Positions 46,140-56,450 of a DNA stretch of 64,000 nt are shown here, in pieces. The stretch spans positions 310,001-374,000 of the forward strand of contig NC_012968.1 of the NCBI RefSeq assembly GCF_000023705.1, read 5' to 3'. Each line of letters opens with the position of its first letter. The first letter of the stretch is position 1. The notes below the pieces were generated by a model. That model worked only from the letters and a program-made list of their open reading frames with translations, had not been told where the DNA came from and ran no database searches. The position numbers and the translations under genes are program-made. Source of the stretch: Methylotenera mobilis JLW8. Its GTDB lineage: Bacteria; Pseudomonadota; Gammaproteobacteria; Burkholderiales; Methylophilaceae.

Positions 46140-46568
46140 ATGTCTGAATTAATCCCAACCAAACCCTATATGTTACGTGCGCTGCATGAGTGGTGCGTGG
46201 ACAATAATCTAACCCCGCATTTGATTGTTGCAGTAAATGCACAGACGCGTGTGCCAATGGCATATGTTAAAGACGGTGAGATCGTATTAAATATTAACTA
46301 CAGTGCAACAAAAGATTTGCACATAGATAATGATTCTGTGGTATTCTCTGCGCGCTTCGGTGGTGTGTCACAAAATATATATGTGCCCATGAGTGCAGTA
46401 AGAGGTGTTTTTGCACGGGAAAATGGTCAAGGAATGTTTTTTGAGGCCGACTTGGAGCAAGAAGAAGTACAGTTTTCAGCGGATCATGCAGAAGAAGATG
46501 CAAAACCTGCTGAAAATAAAGAAGAATTAAATAAAAGTAAAAAACCTGTATTAAAAATCGTAAAATAA
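46140..46568 (+). CDS. sspB: ClpXP protease specificity-enhancing factor SspB
   Basis: Adaptor that delivers ssrA-tagged proteins to ClpXP. The 142-residue protein has the SspB fold (KPYMLRALHEWCVDNNLTPHLIV, DGEIVLNIN, VFSARFGGVSQNIYVPMSAVRGVFARENGQGMFF by position 73-106) and a flexible acidic tail ending in a short conserved ClpX-binding peptide (KKPVLKIVK). An AGTAGG-type ribosome-binding site lies upstream. Confidence 0.94.
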   Translation: MSELIPTKPYMLRALHEWCVDNNLTPHLIVAVNAQTRVPMAYVKDGEIVLNINYSATKDLHIDNDSVVFSARFGGVSQNIYVPMSAVRGVFARENGQGMFFEADLEQEEVQFSADHAEEDAKPAENKEELNKSKKPVLKIVK

Positions 46569-46596
46569 TTTACTTTTATTAAAAGATGCGTATAAT
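46569..46596 (+). promoter_or_regulatory. Promoter of the tRNA-tuf operon
   Basis: TTTACT, a 16-base spacer and TATAAT, followed by a GC-containing discriminator (ACGCAGC). Start expected near 46603, 12 bases before the first tRNA. Confidence 0.6.
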
Positions 46597-46614
46597 ACGC
46601 AGCTTCACGAAAAC

Positions 46615-46690
46615 GCCGGGTTAGCTCAGTTGGTAGAGCAGCGCACTTGTAATGCGAAGGTCATCAGTTCGATTCCGATACCCGGCACCA
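46615..46690 (+). tRNA. tRNA-Thr (anticodon TGT)
   Basis: 76 bases with acceptor arms GCCGGGT / ACCCGGC, D-arm TAGCTCAGTTGGTAGAGC, anticodon loop CTTGTAA, T-arm TTCGATT and encoded CCA. Confidence 0.96.
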
Positions 46691-46761
46691 GTTTCTTAGC
46701 AAATTCCCTGTTGTGCATTTAACAGCAAGTTAAATATTCAGCATGATCGCGGGATCGGTGA

Positions 46762-46846
46762 GGAGGGGTGGCCGAGTGGTTAAAGGCGACGGACTGTAAA
46801 TCCGTTCTCTCAGAGTACGAAGGTTCGAATCCTTCCCCCTCCACCA
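46762..46846 (+). tRNA. tRNA-Tyr (anticodon GTA)
   Basis: 85 bases, class II with a long variable arm. Anticodon loop CTGTAAA, T-loop TTCGAAT, encoded CCA. Acceptor GGAGGGG pairs with CCCCCTCC region. Confidence 0.96.
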
Positions 46847-46905
46847 GTTTGTAAAACATATAGTAAGTTGCAGTAATTTGAGCTTGTTGGCGTAGTGGTA
46901 CATGC

Positions 46906-46981
46906 GCGGGTGTAGCTCAGTTGGTAGAGCACTTGCCTTCCAAGCAAGATGTCGCGAGTTCGAACCTCGTCGCCCGCTCCA
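46906..46981 (+). tRNA. tRNA-Gly (anticodon TCC)
   Basis: 76 bases with acceptor GCGGGTG / CGCCCGC (one wobble), anticodon loop CTTCCAA, T-loop TTCGAAC and encoded CCA. Confidence 0.96.
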
Positions 46982-47005
46982 TCAGTTGGGTAATGCGAAT
47001 TAAGC

Positions 47006-47080
<75 letters not shown>

Positions 47081-47195
47081 TAACCTTGCGTGTAAAGTTA
47101 ATAGCAAGTTGCTGTGGCGGTTTGAAGGTTGTTAATAGTGGATGTTTGATGACGAGTAGCTGTTTGGCGAAAGATTAAATATTCTGAATTTGAAC

Positions 47196-47221
47196 AAGTT
47201 TTATTAATTCTAATAAAACTT
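47196..47221 (+). other. Perfect 11-bp hairpin in the tuf leader
   Basis: AAGTTTTATTA and TAATAAAACTT flank an ATTC loop, ending 33 bases before the tuf ATG. No T-run follows. It may be a processing site separating tRNA and tuf mRNA, or a stabilising 5' hairpin. Confidence 0.6.
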
Positions 47222-47254
47222 ATGGTTAATAAAATATTGTAAAGGACTATAAAG

Positions 47255-48445
47255 ATGGCAAAAGGTAAATTCGAACGGACCAAGCCGCACGTTAACGTAG
47301 GTACAATTGGCCACGTTGACCATGGTAAAACAACACTAACAGCAGCGATCACCACTGTGTTAACGAAGAAATTTGGCGGCGAAGCAAAAGCTTACGACCA
47401 AATTGACGCGGCACCAGAAGAAAAAGCACGTGGTATTACCATTAACACAGCACACGTTGAGTACGAGACAGCAAACCGTCACTACGCACACGTTGACTGC
47501 CCAGGCCATGCTGACTATGTTAAAAACATGATTACTGGCGCTGCTCAAATGGACGGTGCTATTCTAGTATGTTCAGCAGCTGACGGTCCTATGCCACAAA
47601 CACGTGAGCACATCCTGTTGGCACGTCAAGTTGGCGTACCATACATCGTTGTATTCTTAAACAAAGCTGACATGGTTGATGACGCTGAGTTGTTAGAGCT
47701 AGTTGAAATGGAAGTGCGTGACCTGTTGTCTAAATATGACTTCCCAGGCGACGACACACCAATCGTTAAAGGCTCAGCTAAACTAGCGCTAGAAGGTGAC
47801 CAATCACCAATCGGCGAACCAGCAATCTTTGCATTAGCTGACGCACTAGACAGCTACATCCCAATGCCAGAGCGCGCTGTTGACGGCACATTCTTGATGC
47901 CAGTTGAAGACGTATTCTCAATCTCAGGTCGTGGTACAGTTGTGACTGGCCGTATTGAGCGTGGTATTGTTAAAGTGGGTGACGAGATCGAAATCGTTGG
48001 TCTAAAAGACACACTAAAAACAACCTGTACAGGCGTGGAAATGTTCCGTAAATTACTAGACCAAGGTATGGCTGGTGATAACGTGGGTGTATTGCTACGT
48101 GGTACAAAACGTGAAGAAATTGAACGTGGTCAAGTATTGGCTAAAGCTGGTTCTATCAAACCACACACAAAATTCACAGCAGAAATCTACGTGTTGGGTA
48201 AAGATGAAGGTGGTCGTCACACACCATTCTTCCAAGGTTACCGTCCACAATTCTACTTCCGTACGACAGACGTAACTGGCGCAGTTGAATTGCCAGCAGG
48301 TACAGAAATGGTAATGCCAGGTGACAACGTATCAATCACAGTAACATTGATTGCACCAATCGCGATGGAAGAAGGCTTACGCTTCGCTATCCGTGAAGGT
48401 GGTCGTACTGTTGGTGCTGGTGTTGTAGCTAAGATTATCGAGTAA
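47255..48445 (+). CDS. tuf: Elongation factor Tu (first copy)
   Basis: GTPase that brings aminoacyl-tRNA to the ribosome. The 396-residue protein has G1 GHVDHGKTT (19-27), switch [15 protein letters not shown]3 [13 protein letters not shown]4 NKAD, followed by domains II and III ending in [14 protein letters not shown]. Codon use is strongly biased, as expected for high expression. It follows the tRNA cluster, and a tRNA-Trp follows it. A second copy appears to start at the window edge. Confidence 0.98.
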   Translation: MAKGKFERTKPHVNVGTIGHVDHGKTTLTAAITTVLTKKFGGEAKAYDQIDAAPEEKARGITINTAHVEYETANRHYAHVDCPGHADYVKNMITGAAQMDGAILVCSAADGPMPQTREHILLARQVGVPYIVVFLNKADMVDDAELLELVEMEVRDLLSKYDFPGDDTPIVKGSAKLALEGDQSPIGEPAIFALADALDSYIPMPERAVDGTFLMPVEDVFSISGRGTVVTGRIERGIVKVGDEIEIVGLKDTLKTTCTGVEMFRKLLDQGMAGDNVGVLLRGTKREEIERGQVLAKAGSIKPHTKFTAEIYVLGKDEGGRHTPFFQGYRPQFYFRTTDVTGAVELPAGTEMVMPGDNVSITVTLIAPIAMEEGLRFAIREGGRTVGAGVVAKIIE

Positions 48446-48505
48446 GATAATTTGTAAGAGTTGCGCAAACAACCCTGCGTAACTCTTATCTAAAGGTTTA
48501 AGTAC

Positions 48506-48581
48506 AGGCCAATAGCTCAATTGGTAGAGTATCGGTCTCCAAAACCGAGGGTTGGGGGTTCGAGACCCTCTTGGCCTGCCA
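48506..48581 (+). tRNA. tRNA-Trp (anticodon CCA)
   Basis: 76 bases with acceptor AGGCCAA / TTGGCCT, anticodon loop CTCCAAA, T-loop TTCGAGA and encoded CCA. The position between tuf and secE is standard. Confidence 0.96.
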
Positions 48582-48609
48582 AATATATAGTATGGATTAC
48601 TAATCCAAT

Positions 48610-48643
48610 GAATAACTAGAAATATTCGTATTTCTAGTTATTC
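48610..48643 (+). other. Perfect 15-bp hairpin with TTCG loop before secE
   Basis: GAATAACTAGAAATA and TATTTCTAGTTATTC are fully complementary and capped by TTCG (48625-48628). It lies between tRNA-Trp and secE. There is no T-run after it. Confidence 0.7.
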
Positions 48644-48705
48644 GCGTTAGTAAGACCTGAAGTTATTTTAGTCACCATTAAGTAAGTTCTTAGATTAAGA
48701 CAATT

Positions 48706-49053
48706 ATGCTCAATAAAATTAAGTTGCTATCAGCTGCGCTTTTGCTGGTGGCAGGCATTGCCGGTTTTTACCTTCTAGCAGACAAGCCTACTGTGGTGCG
48801 TATTTTGGTTGTGTTGGCAGGTTTGGCAGCTTCGGTTGCTGTACTTTGGACCACGCCGCTTGGTCAGCAATCATTTGGTTTTATTGGTGAAGCTGTTGCT
48901 GAGTCACGTAAAGTGGTTTGGCCTACCCGTAAAGAAACAATACAAACTACATTGGTAGTGTTCGTGTTGGTGGTTGTAATGGCTGCATTTCTGGCGCTAG
49001 TCGATATCGGATTTGCTTTTATGGTTAAGTGGTTACTAGGACGGGGCGCGTAA
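48706..49053 (+). CDS. secE: Protein translocase subunit SecE
   Basis: Essential clamp of the SecYEG translocon. The 115-residue protein has three membrane helices (about 5-25, 32-50, 83-110) and the conserved cytoplasmic segment [18 protein letters not shown], the three-helix form also found in E. coli. Its stop codon overlaps the nusG start (TAATG). Confidence 0.95.
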   Translation: MLNKIKLLSAALLLVAGIAGFYLLADKPTVVRILVVLAGLAASVAVLWTTPLGQQSFGFIGEAVAESRKVVWPTRKETIQTTLVVFVLVVVMAAFLALVDIGFAFMVKWLLGRGA

Positions 49054-49589
49054 TGAGTATGAAATGGTACGCGGTGCAGGCTTTTTCAGGTTTTGAAAAA
49101 TCCGTGCAAAAAGGATTGGAAGAGCGTGTAGTGCGCTCTGGATTGCAAGATCAATTTGGCCAAATTTTAGTGCCAATCGAAGAAGTGATCGAAATGAAAG
49201 CTGGTCAGAAAACGATTTCTGAGCGTAAGCTTTACCCAGGTTATGTGTTGGTTCAGATGAACATGACAGATGATACTTGGCATTTGGTGAAAAGCACGCC
49301 ACGTGTAACAGCATTTATTGGTGGTAGTGCGCAAAAGCCAACACCAATTAAAGATAAAGAAGTTGATATCATCTTGCAGCGCATTGATGATAGTAAGAGC
49401 AATCCTACACAAAAACTTACCTTTGAAAAAGGTGAGTCAGTTCGTATTACTGATGGTCCATTTAAAGACTTTTCCGGCAATGTTGAAGAAATTAACTACG
49501 AAAAGAGCAAATTGCGCGTTTCTGTGGTTATTTTCGGTCGCTCTACACCGGTTGAATTGGAATTTAGTCAGGTAGAAAAAGAAGTTTAG
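49053..49589 (+). CDS. nusG: Transcription termination/antitermination protein NusG
   Basis: Binds RNA polymerase, reduces pausing, and links it to Rho and to ribosomal S10. The 178-residue protein has the NGN domain ([23 protein letters not shown] by position 4-26, [15 protein letters not shown]) and the C-terminal KOW domain ([22 protein letters not shown]). The ATG at 49053 overlaps the secE stop, so the two are translationally coupled; an earlier in-frame GTG at 49029 lies inside secE. Confidence 0.96.
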   Translation: MSMKWYAVQAFSGFEKSVQKGLEERVVRSGLQDQFGQILVPIEEVIEMKAGQKTISERKLYPGYVLVQMNMTDDTWHLVKSTPRVTAFIGGSAQKPTPIKDKEVDIILQRIDDSKSNPTQKLTFEKGESVRITDGPFKDFSGNVEEINYEKSKLRVSVVIFGRSTPVELEFSQVEKEV

Positions 49590-49665
49590 TAGTAAGTAGT
49601 AGTTTTTATCAACGGGGAGCTTTGATTTAGGTTGAAGCGTTAACACCCATATTAGGAGTAATAGC

Positions 49666-50097
49666 ATGGCAAAGAAAGTTATTGGCTATATCAAACTGCA
49701 GATTCCTGCAGGTAAAGCTAATCCAAGCCCACCAGTAGGTCCAGCATTGGGTCAACGTGGTTTGAACATCATGGAGTTCTGTAAAGCGTTTAACGCGGCA
49801 ACACAAGGTGTTGAGCCAGGTTTGCCAATCCCAGTAGTGATTACTGCATTTGCGGACAAGAGCTTCACATTCGTGATGAAATCTCCTCCAGCAACTATTT
49901 TGATCAAAAAAGCGGCTGGTATCACTAAAGGTTCACCTCGTCCACATACTGATAAAGTTGGCAAAATCACTCGTGCACAAGCTGAGGATATTGTTAAAAC
50001 TAAACAAGCTGACTTGTCTGCTGCTGATATGGATGCTGCTGTTCGCACTATCGCAGGTAGCGCTCGCAGTATGGGTATTGAAGTGGAGGGTGTATAA
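49666..50097 (+). CDS. rplK: 50S ribosomal protein L11
   Basis: Forms the GTPase-associated stalk base with L10 and 23S rRNA helices 43/44. The 143-residue protein shows [34 protein letters not shown] (by position 9-42), [12 protein letters not shown] and the C-terminal RNA-binding domain ([14 protein letters not shown]-like). An AGGAG site precedes the ATG. Start of rplK-rplA. Confidence 0.97.
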   Translation: MAKKVIGYIKLQIPAGKANPSPPVGPALGQRGLNIMEFCKAFNAATQGVEPGLPIPVVITAFADKSFTFVMKSPPATILIKKAAGITKGSPRPHTDKVGKITRAQAEDIVKTKQADLSAADMDAAVRTIAGSARSMGIEVEGV

Positions 50098-50098
50098 C

Positions 50099-50785
50099 AT
50101 GGCTAAAAGAATTAACGCACTACGTGCAAAAGTTGATCGTAATAAATTGTACCCAGTGGCTGAAGGTTTAACTTTAGTAAAAGAAAATGCAACTGCGAAA
50201 TTCAATGAGTCTATCGATGCGGTAGTTAACTTGGGTATTGATGCGCGTAAATCAGACCAATTGGTTCGTGGCGCTATCGTGTTACCTAACGGTACAGGTA
50301 AAACTACACGTGTTGCTGTGTTCGCACAGGGCGCGCAAGCAGAAGCTGCTAAAGCAGCTGGTGCTGACATTGTTGGTTTTGAAGATTTGGCTGAGCAAGT
50401 TAAAGCAGGTCAAATGGACTTTGACGTTGTGATCGCTACACCAGATGCAATGCGTATCGTTGGTGCTTTGGGTCAAGTGTTGGGTCCACGTGGTTTGATG
50501 CCTAACCCAAAAGTAGGTACTGTAACACCTGATGCAGCAACAGCAGTTAAAAATGCTAAAGCTGGTCAAGTGCAATACCGTACAGACAAAGGCGGTATCA
50601 TTCACTGCACAATCGGCCGTGCTTCTTTCACAGTTGAACAATTGCAAGGTAACTTGGCTGCATTAGTAGATGCTTTGAACAAAGCTAAACCAGCTGCAAG
50701 CAAAGGTGTTTACCTGAAAAAACTATCTGTATCTAGTACTATGGGTGCAGGTGTGCGTGTTGATCAAGCAAGTTTGGTTGCTTAA
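50099..50785 (+). CDS. rplA: 50S ribosomal protein L1
   Basis: L1 stalk protein and, in E. coli, translational repressor of its own L11-L1 operon. The 228-residue protein starts [14 protein letters not shown] at 50099, two bases after the rplK stop; the frame stays open upstream through rplK but that part is not coding. Family motif: [14 protein letters not shown] and [19 protein letters not shown] near the C-terminus. Confidence 0.97.
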   Translation: MAKRINALRAKVDRNKLYPVAEGLTLVKENATAKFNESIDAVVNLGIDARKSDQLVRGAIVLPNGTGKTTRVAVFAQGAQAEAAKAAGADIVGFEDLAEQVKAGQMDFDVVIATPDAMRIVGALGQVLGPRGLMPNPKVGTVTPDAATAVKNAKAGQVQYRTDKGGIIHCTIGRASFTVEQLQGNLAALVDALNKAKPAASKGVYLKKLSVSSTMGAGVRVDQASLVA

Positions 50786-50797
50786 TTTAGAATAATG

Positions 50798-50818
50798 GGT
50801 GAGGCGCTTTGCCTCACC
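50798..50818 (+). other. Hairpin after rplA, possible attenuator
   Basis: The stem GGTGAGGC / GCCTCACC has a 5-base loop and lies 12 bases after the rplA stop. No T-run follows, so it may let some transcripts pass into rplJL. Confidence 0.55.
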
Positions 50819-50879
50819 TATATAGTGCTTTGGGCTCGTTTCATTTGCTTACTTACAGTGATGCAATTGAGATGAGGTT

Positions 50880-51060
50880 ATCAAAGACCGTAGGTGTCGT
50901 TTCGATTTAATCTGGTTTTGTATGCGGTTGGTTAGAGCTTAGGCTTTAATTGCTAACAGCAAAACCTGGCCTACGCAGATGGCGTATCCCTATAACAGGT
51001 TAATCCTGATAAAAGGTCGCCGTAAAAGTGGTTTTTATAATTTTTATTATAAGAGCTGAT
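50880..51060 (+). promoter_or_regulatory. Ribosomal protein L10 leader
   Basis: The 321-base gap before rplJ contains CCGTAGGTG (50888-50896) that can pair with CCTACG (50970-50975), followed by GCAGATGGCG, the pattern expected of an L10 leader bound by L10-(L7/L12)4 for autogenous repression. The assignment rests on position and these conserved words; boundaries are approximate. Confidence 0.6.
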
Positions 51061-51106
51061 TCTGTTTTAGAAATAAAGCAGAGATTTTAACGGAAGGAGA
51101 AAGACC

Positions 51107-51598
51107 TTGAGTCTAAATCTTACAGAGAAAAAAGCGGTAGTTGCTGAAGTAAGTGCACAAATTGCACAAGCACAAGCGATTGTTCTTGCTGAGTATCGTG
51201 GTATGGGCGTAGCCAATATGACGGTATTACGTGCAGATGCCAGAAAATCAGGCGTGTATCTACGTGTGTTGAAAAACACGCTAGTACGTCGCGCGGTTGA
51301 AGGTACACCATTTGCAGCATTAGCAGACCAAATGGTTGGCCCATTGGTATTCGGCATTTCAGCTGATCCAGTATCGGCAGCTAAAGTACTGAACAATTTT
51401 GCTAAAACTAACGATAAATTCGTTATTAAAGCAGGTGCGGTGCCAAATCAATTGATGGATGTTGCTGGTGTTCAAGCATTAGCATCTACATTAAGTCGTG
51501 AAGAGTTGCTTGCTAAATTTGCTCGCACACTTAACGAAGTGCCTACTAAGTTCGCTCGTGCTATTGCAGCAGTTCGCGACGCTAAAGAAGCAGCTTAA
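51107..51598 (+). CDS. rplJ: 50S ribosomal protein L10
   Basis: Anchors L7/L12 dimers on the ribosomal stalk. The 163-residue protein has [17 protein letters not shown] at the start, [39 protein letters not shown] in the middle (by position 25-64), and a C-terminal helix for L7/L12. The start is TTG at 51107, backed by a strong GGAAGGAG eight bases upstream. A rare start codon on a highly expressed gene under leader control is noteworthy. Confidence 0.95.
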   Translation: MSLNLTEKKAVVAEVSAQIAQAQAIVLAEYRGMGVANMTVLRADARKSGVYLRVLKNTLVRRAVEGTPFAALADQMVGPLVFGISADPVSAAKVLNNFAKTNDKFVIKAGAVPNQLMDVAGVQALASTLSREELLAKFARTLNEVPTKFARAIAAVRDAKEAA

Positions 51599-51651
51599 TT
51601 CATCAGTTCACTTATTTATAGCAATATTATTTTATTTTAGGAAACATTCAA

Positions 51652-52026
51652 ATGGCAATTTCAAATGCAGATATCTTAGAAGCAGTTGGTTCAATGTCAG
51701 TTTTAGACTTGACAGCTTTCATTAAAGAAATCGAAGAAAAATTTGGCGTATCAGCTGCAGCAGTTGCAGTAGCGTCAGCAGCAGGTGGTGCAGCTCCAGC
51801 TGCAGCAGCTGAGCAAACTGAGTTCAACGTTGTGCTAGTAAGCGCAGGCGAGCAAAAAGTTGGCGTGATTAAAGCTGTTCGTGAATTAACTGGTTTAGGC
51901 TTGAAAGAAGCTAAAGACCTAGTTGATGGCGCACCAAAAACAATTAAAGAAGGCGTTTCAAAAGCTGACGCTGATGCAGCATTGAAAAAATTGATCGAAG
52001 CTGGCGCAACTGGCGAAATCAAATAA
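51652..52026 (+). CDS. rplL: 50S ribosomal protein L7/L12
   Basis: Acidic stalk protein that recruits and activates translational GTPases. The 124-residue protein has the N-terminal dimerisation part, an Ala-rich hinge ([15 protein letters not shown]) and the conserved C-domain ([28 protein letters not shown] by position 68-95). Follows rplJ by 53 bases; an AGGAAA site precedes the ATG. Confidence 0.97.
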   Translation: MAISNADILEAVGSMSVLDLTAFIKEIEEKFGVSAAAVAVASAAGGAAPAAAAEQTEFNVVLVSAGEQKVGVIKAVRELTGLGLKEAKDLVDGAPKTIKEGVSKADADAALKKLIEAGATGEIK

Positions 52027-52049
52027 TACATCTTTAAGTGTATAAATTA

Positions 52050-52071
52050 GGCTGACGGGTGACCGTCAGCC
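52050..52071 (+). other. Hairpin between rplL and rpoB
   Basis: The stem GGCTGACGG / CCGTCAGCC with a GTGA loop is followed by TTCGCCATTTG. A partial terminator or RNA processing site at this junction is well known in E. coli. The rest of the 234-base gap shows no other clear signal. Confidence 0.65.
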
Positions 52072-52260
52072 TTCGCCATTTGTAATGGCCTGCAATGTAA
52101 CAAATTGTAATTGCGTCAATATCACGTAATTACATAGCAGTACTGCCGTATTAAGCCTTCAGTTAATCAGTAACTGAGGTTAGAGGTGAAAATACTTACG
52201 TAATGGATGTAGTGCAAAAAAGTATTTTAATTTCTGCCCTCAAAATATCTAGGAGATGCA

Positions 52261-55200
52261 ATGAGCTATTCCTTCACCGAAAAGAAACGCCTTCGTAAAA
52301 GTTTTGCCAAGCGAGAAAGCGTTCAAGAAATTCCCTATTTGCTGGCAATGCAATTAGAGTCATATGCTGCATTTTTGCAGACTAATGTTCCAGCTGATCA
52401 GCGTACGGAAACAGGTTTGCAATCTACATTCAGCTCTGTTTTTCCTATCGTTAGCCATTCAGGTAACGCACGTTTAGATTACGTGAGCTATCAGTTAGGC
52501 GCTGAGCCGTTCGATGTTAAAGAATGTCAGCAACGTGGTTTGACTTATGCTGCACCATTGCGTGTACGTGTACGTTTGACCATTATGGACAAAGAGGCTT
52601 CTAAGCCAACCGTAAAAGAAGTTAAAGAACAAGAAGTTTACATGGGCGAGTTGCCTTTGATGACTGAAAATGGTTCATTTGTGATCAACGGTACCGAGCG
52701 TGTGATCGTATCTCAATTGCACCGTAGCCCAGGCGTGTTCTTTGAGCATGACCGTGGTAAAACTCATAGCTCAGGTAAATTGCTATTCTCAGCGCGTATC
52801 ATTCCTTACCGTGGTTCATGGTTAGACTTCGAGTTTGACCCTAAAGACTACTTGTATTTCCGTATTGACCGTCGCCGCAAAATGCCGGTGACTATTCTGT
52901 TGAAAGCACTTGGTTACACACCAGAGCAAATCATTTCAACTTTCTACGATTTCGATACATTCCACATCAGCAAATCTGGTGTTGAGTTCACCGTAGTGCC
53001 TGAGCGCTTACGTGGTGAAGTAGCTAAATTTGATATTCTGGCTAAAGACGGTTCAGTGATTGTTGCTAAAGACAAACGCATTACCGTTAAACATATCCGT
53101 GATATGGAAAAAGCAGGCGTGAGCGAGATCGCTGTGCCGCAAGATTTCATTCTAGGCCGTGCTTTAGCTAATACTATCGTTGACCAAGAAACTGGCGAGG
53201 TCGTAGCAAATGCTAACGATGAAGTCACTGAGTCTTTATTGGGCAAGTTGGTAGATGCAAACATCCGTACCGTAAGCACCTTGTATTCAAACGATTTGGA
53301 TCATGGCGACTACATTTCACAAACACTACGTATTGATGAAATTCCTGACCAATACAGCGCACGTGTAGCGATCTACCGTATGATGCGTCCTGGCGAGCCA
53401 CCTACTGAAGAGTCAGTAGAAGCTTTGTTCCAAGGCTTGTTCTTCAGTGAAGAGCGTTACGATCTGTCACGCGTAGGCCGTATGAAGTTTAACCGTCGCG
53501 CATTCCCAGAGAAAGCTGAAGAGCGTCAATCTAACTGGATTCGCAGATTCTATGAAGCTGTTGGCGTACAAGGCGACGAAGGTGCTAACACCTTGTCTAA
53601 CGAAGACATCTTAGCTGTTATCGGCGTATTGCTAGAATTACGTAACGGCCGTGGCGAGATCGATGACATCGACCACTTAGGTAACCGTCGTATCCGTTCA
53701 GTAGGTGAGTTGGCTGAGAACCAATTCCGTACTGGTCTAGTGCGTGTAGAGCGTGCAGTTAAAGAACGTTTGTCACAAGCTGAATCAGACAACCTGATGC
53801 CGCATGACTTGATTAATGCTAAACCAGTATCAAGTGCAATCCGTGAGTTCTTCGGTTCATCACAATTGTCACAATTTATGGACCAAACCAACCCATTGTC
53901 TGAAATTACGCACAAACGTCGTATTTCAGCACTTGGCCCAGGTGGTTTAACTCGTGAACGTGCTGGCTTTGAGGTACGTGACGTACACTCAACCCACTAT
54001 GGTCGCGTATGTCCGATTGAAACGCCAGAGGGTCCGAACATTGGTTTGATCAACTCATTGGCATTGTATGCACGTACTAATGAATATGGTTTCTTAGAAA
54101 CACCATATCGCCGTGTAGATGCAAATAAAGTATCCGATACGATTGACTACTTGTCAGCGATTGAAGAGAGTCAGTACATGATCGCGCAAGCGAATACTGA
54201 TTTAGATACTAAGAACTTATTTGTTGATGATTTGATTTCTTCACGTCATCACAACGAGTTTACGATGACGCAGCCTGACCGTGTTCAATACATGGACGTG
54301 GCGCCAGGTCAAATTGTGTCTGTGGCTGCATCTTTGATTCCATTCTTGGAACACGATGACGCGAACCGTGCATTGATGGGTGCAAACATGCAACGTCAAG
54401 CGGTACCATGTCTACGCGCTGAAAAAGCCGTGGTAGGTACAGGTATTGAGCGTACAGTGGCAGTTGACTCTGGTACTGTAGTAACCGCACGTCGTGGTGG
54501 CTTGGTGGACTACGTGGACTCAGCTCGTATCGTGATTCGTGTGAACGATGAAGAAGCGAAAGCTGGTGAAGTTGGTGTAGATATTTACAACTTAACTAAA
54601 TATACGCGCTCTAACCAAAATACCAATATTAACCAACGTCCATTGGTTAAAGTGGGTGACAAGCTAGCACGCGGTGACGTGATTGCGGATGGTGCTTCTA
54701 CCGATATGGGTGAGTTGGCGCTAGGTCAAAATATGTTGGTAGGCTTTATGCCTTGGAACGGTTATAACTACGAAGACTCGATCTTGATTTCAGAGCGCGT
54801 AGTAGCAGATGACCGTTACACTTCTATCCATATTGAAGAACTGTCAGTGGTTGCACGTGATACAAAACTTGGTGCAGAAGAAATCACACAAGATATTTCA
54901 AACTTGAGTGAGCGCATGTTAGCGCGTCTGGACGAAGTGGGTATTATCCACATCGGTGCTGAAGTTGAAGCTGGTGACGTATTAGTGGGTAAAGTGACAC
55001 CAAAAGGTGAGACACAGCTGACACCAGAAGAGAAATTGCTACGTGCGATTTTTGGTGAGAAAGCATCTGACGTTAAAGATACATCACTACGCGTGCCTTC
55101 AGGCATGAGCGGTACTGTAATCGACGTACAAGTGTTTACACGCGAAGGCATTGACCGTGATGCACGTGCACAACAAATTATTGATGACCAATTGGCACAC

Positions 55201-56433
55201 TACAAGCAAGACTTGGCTGACCAAATGCGTATCGTGGAAGACGATGCATTCGGCCGTATCCGTCGCTTGATCGAAGGCAAAGTGGCTACTGGCGGTCCTA
55301 ACAAATTGAAAAAAGGCGAAGCATTAACTGCTGAGTACTTAGAGTCTGTTGGCCGTTATGACTGGTTTGATATTCGTTTATCAGATGAAGAAGCAGCGCG
55401 TCAGTTAGAGCAGTTGAAAGACAGCTTGTCACAAGCGCGCATTGAGTTTGATAACCGTTTTGAAGAGAAAAAACGTAAATTGACGCAAGGTGACGAATTG
55501 CCACCAGGCGTACAAAAAATGGTTAAGGTTTACCTAGCTGTTAAACGTCGTATCCAACCTGGTGACAAGATGGCGGGTCGTCACGGTAACAAGGGTGTGA
55601 TTTCAAAAATCTGCCCAGTGGAAGATATGCCGCACATGGCGGACGGTACACCATTGGATATCGTGTTGAACCCACTAGGCGTTCCTTCACGTATGAACAT
55701 CGGTCAGATTTTGGAAGTGCACTTAGGTTGGGCTGCTAAAGGTTTAGGTTTACGTATCGAAGAAATGCTACGTGAAGAATCTAAAGTAGCTGAGATCCGT
55801 AAGTTCTTAGAAAAAATCTATAACGACAGCACAGGTAAGCATGAAGATATTAAATCTTTCACTGATGCGGAAATTTTAGACTTGGCGCAAAACCTCAAAC
55901 GCGGCGTGCCATTTGCAACACCAGTATTTGATGGTGCAGCAGAGTCTGATATTAAAGCGATGCTTGATTTGGCGTTCCCAGATGATGATGCGCGTACTAA
56001 ACAATTGCAGTTCCATGCAGGTAAAACACAGGTGACCTTGTTTGACGGCCGTACCGGCGACAAATTTGAGCGTCCTGTGACTGTAGGTTACATGCACGTG
56101 TTGAAGCTGCATCACTTGGTTGATGACAAGATGCATGCACGTTCTACAGGTCCTTATTCATTGGTTACACAACAACCATTGGGCGGTAAAGCACAATTCG
56201 GTGGCCAACGTTTTGGTGAGATGGAGGTTTGGGCGTTAGAAGCTTATGGTGCTTCATATACCTTGCAAGAGATGCTGACAGTGAAGTCTGATGACGTTAC
56301 TGGCCGTACCAAAGTGTATGAAAACATCGTTAAAGGCGAGCACAAAATTGATGCAGGTATGCCTGAGTCATTTAACGTGTTAGTGAAAGAAATTCGTTCA
56401 CTCGCTATCGACATCGACCTAGACCGTAATTAA
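52261..56433 (+). CDS. rpoB: DNA-directed RNA polymerase subunit beta
   Basis: Catalytic large subunit of RNA polymerase; rifampicin target. The 1390-residue protein starts [19 protein letters not shown] and contains the rifampicin region ([34 protein letters not shown], about 520-553 by position), with the usual sensitive-type residues (Ser-Gln, Asp-Gln, His, Arg, Ser). Later motifs are [12 protein letters not shown] and [12 protein letters not shown]. Length is normal for betaproteobacteria. AGGAG precedes the ATG. Confidence 0.98.
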   Translation: MSYSFTEKKRLRKSFAKRESVQEIPYLLAMQLESYAAFLQTNVPADQRTETGLQSTFSSVFPIVSHSGNARLDYVSYQLGAEPFDVKECQQRGLTYAAPLRVRVRLTIMDKEASKPTVKEVKEQEVYMGELPLMTENGSFVINGTERVIVSQLHRSPGVFFEHDRGKTHSSGKLLFSARIIPYRGSWLDFEFDPKDYLYFRIDRRRKMPVTILLKALGYTPEQIISTFYDFDTFHISKSGVEFTVVPERLRGEVAKFDILAKDGSVIVAKDKRITVKHIRDMEKAGVSEIAVPQDFILGRALANTIVDQETGEVVANANDEVTESLLGKLVDANIRTVSTLYSNDLDHGDYISQTLRIDEIPDQYSARVAIYRMMRPGEPPTEESVEALFQGLFFSEERYDLSRVGRMKFNRRAFPEKAEERQSNWIRRFYEAVGVQGDEGANTLSNEDILAVIGVLLELRNGRGEIDDIDHLGNRRIRSVGELAENQFRTGLVRVERAVKERLSQAESDNLMPHDLINAKPVSSAIREFFGSSQLSQFMDQTNPLSEITHKRRISALGPGGLTRERAGFEVRDVHSTHYGRVCPIETPEGPNIGLINSLALYARTNEYGFLETPYRRVDANKVSDTIDYLSAIEESQYMIAQANTDLDTKNLFVDDLISSRHHNEFTMTQPDRVQYMDVAPGQIVSVAASLIPFLEHDDANRALMGANMQRQAVPCLRAEKAVVGTGIERTVAVDSGTVVTARRGGLVDYVDSARIVIRVNDEEAKAGEVGVDIYNLTKYTRSNQNTNINQRPLVKVGDKLARGDVIADGASTDMGELALGQNMLVGFMPWNGYNYEDSILISERVVADDRYTSIHIEELSVVARDTKLGAEEITQDISNLSERMLARLDEVGIIHIGAEVEAGDVLVGKVTPKGETQLTPEEKLLRAIFGEKASDVKDTSLRVPSGMSGTVIDVQVFTREGIDRDARAQQIIDDQLAHYKQDLADQMRIVEDDAFGRIRRLIEGKVATGGPNKLKKGEALTAEYLESVGRYDWFDIRLSDEEAARQLEQLKDSLSQARIEFDNRFEEKKRKLTQGDELPPGVQKMVKVYLAVKRRIQPGDKMAGRHGNKGVISKICPVEDMPHMADGTPLDIVLNPLGVPSRMNIGQILEVHLGWAAKGLGLRIEEMLREESKVAEIRKFLEKIYNDSTGKHEDIKSFTDAEILDLAQNLKRGVPFATPVFDGAAESDIKAMLDLAFPDDDARTKQLQFHAGKTQVTLFDGRTGDKFERPVTVGYMHVLKLHHLVDDKMHARSTGPYSLVTQQPLGGKAQFGGQRFGEMEVWALEAYGASYTLQEMLTVKSDDVTGRTKVYENIVKGEHKIDAGMPESFNVLVKEIRSLAIDIDLDRN

Positions 56434-56450
56434 TTCAGGAGAGAATTCAC

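Noticed and set aside
49958-50098. Upstream extension of rplA into rplK
   Set aside because: The open frame continues, but L1 begins MAKRINAL at 50099 with normal two-base spacing after rplK.
51652-52031. Long minus-strand open frames opposite rplL, rpoB, topA and tatA
   Set aside because: They mirror biased codon use and low-complexity coding on the real strand; none has protein-family features.
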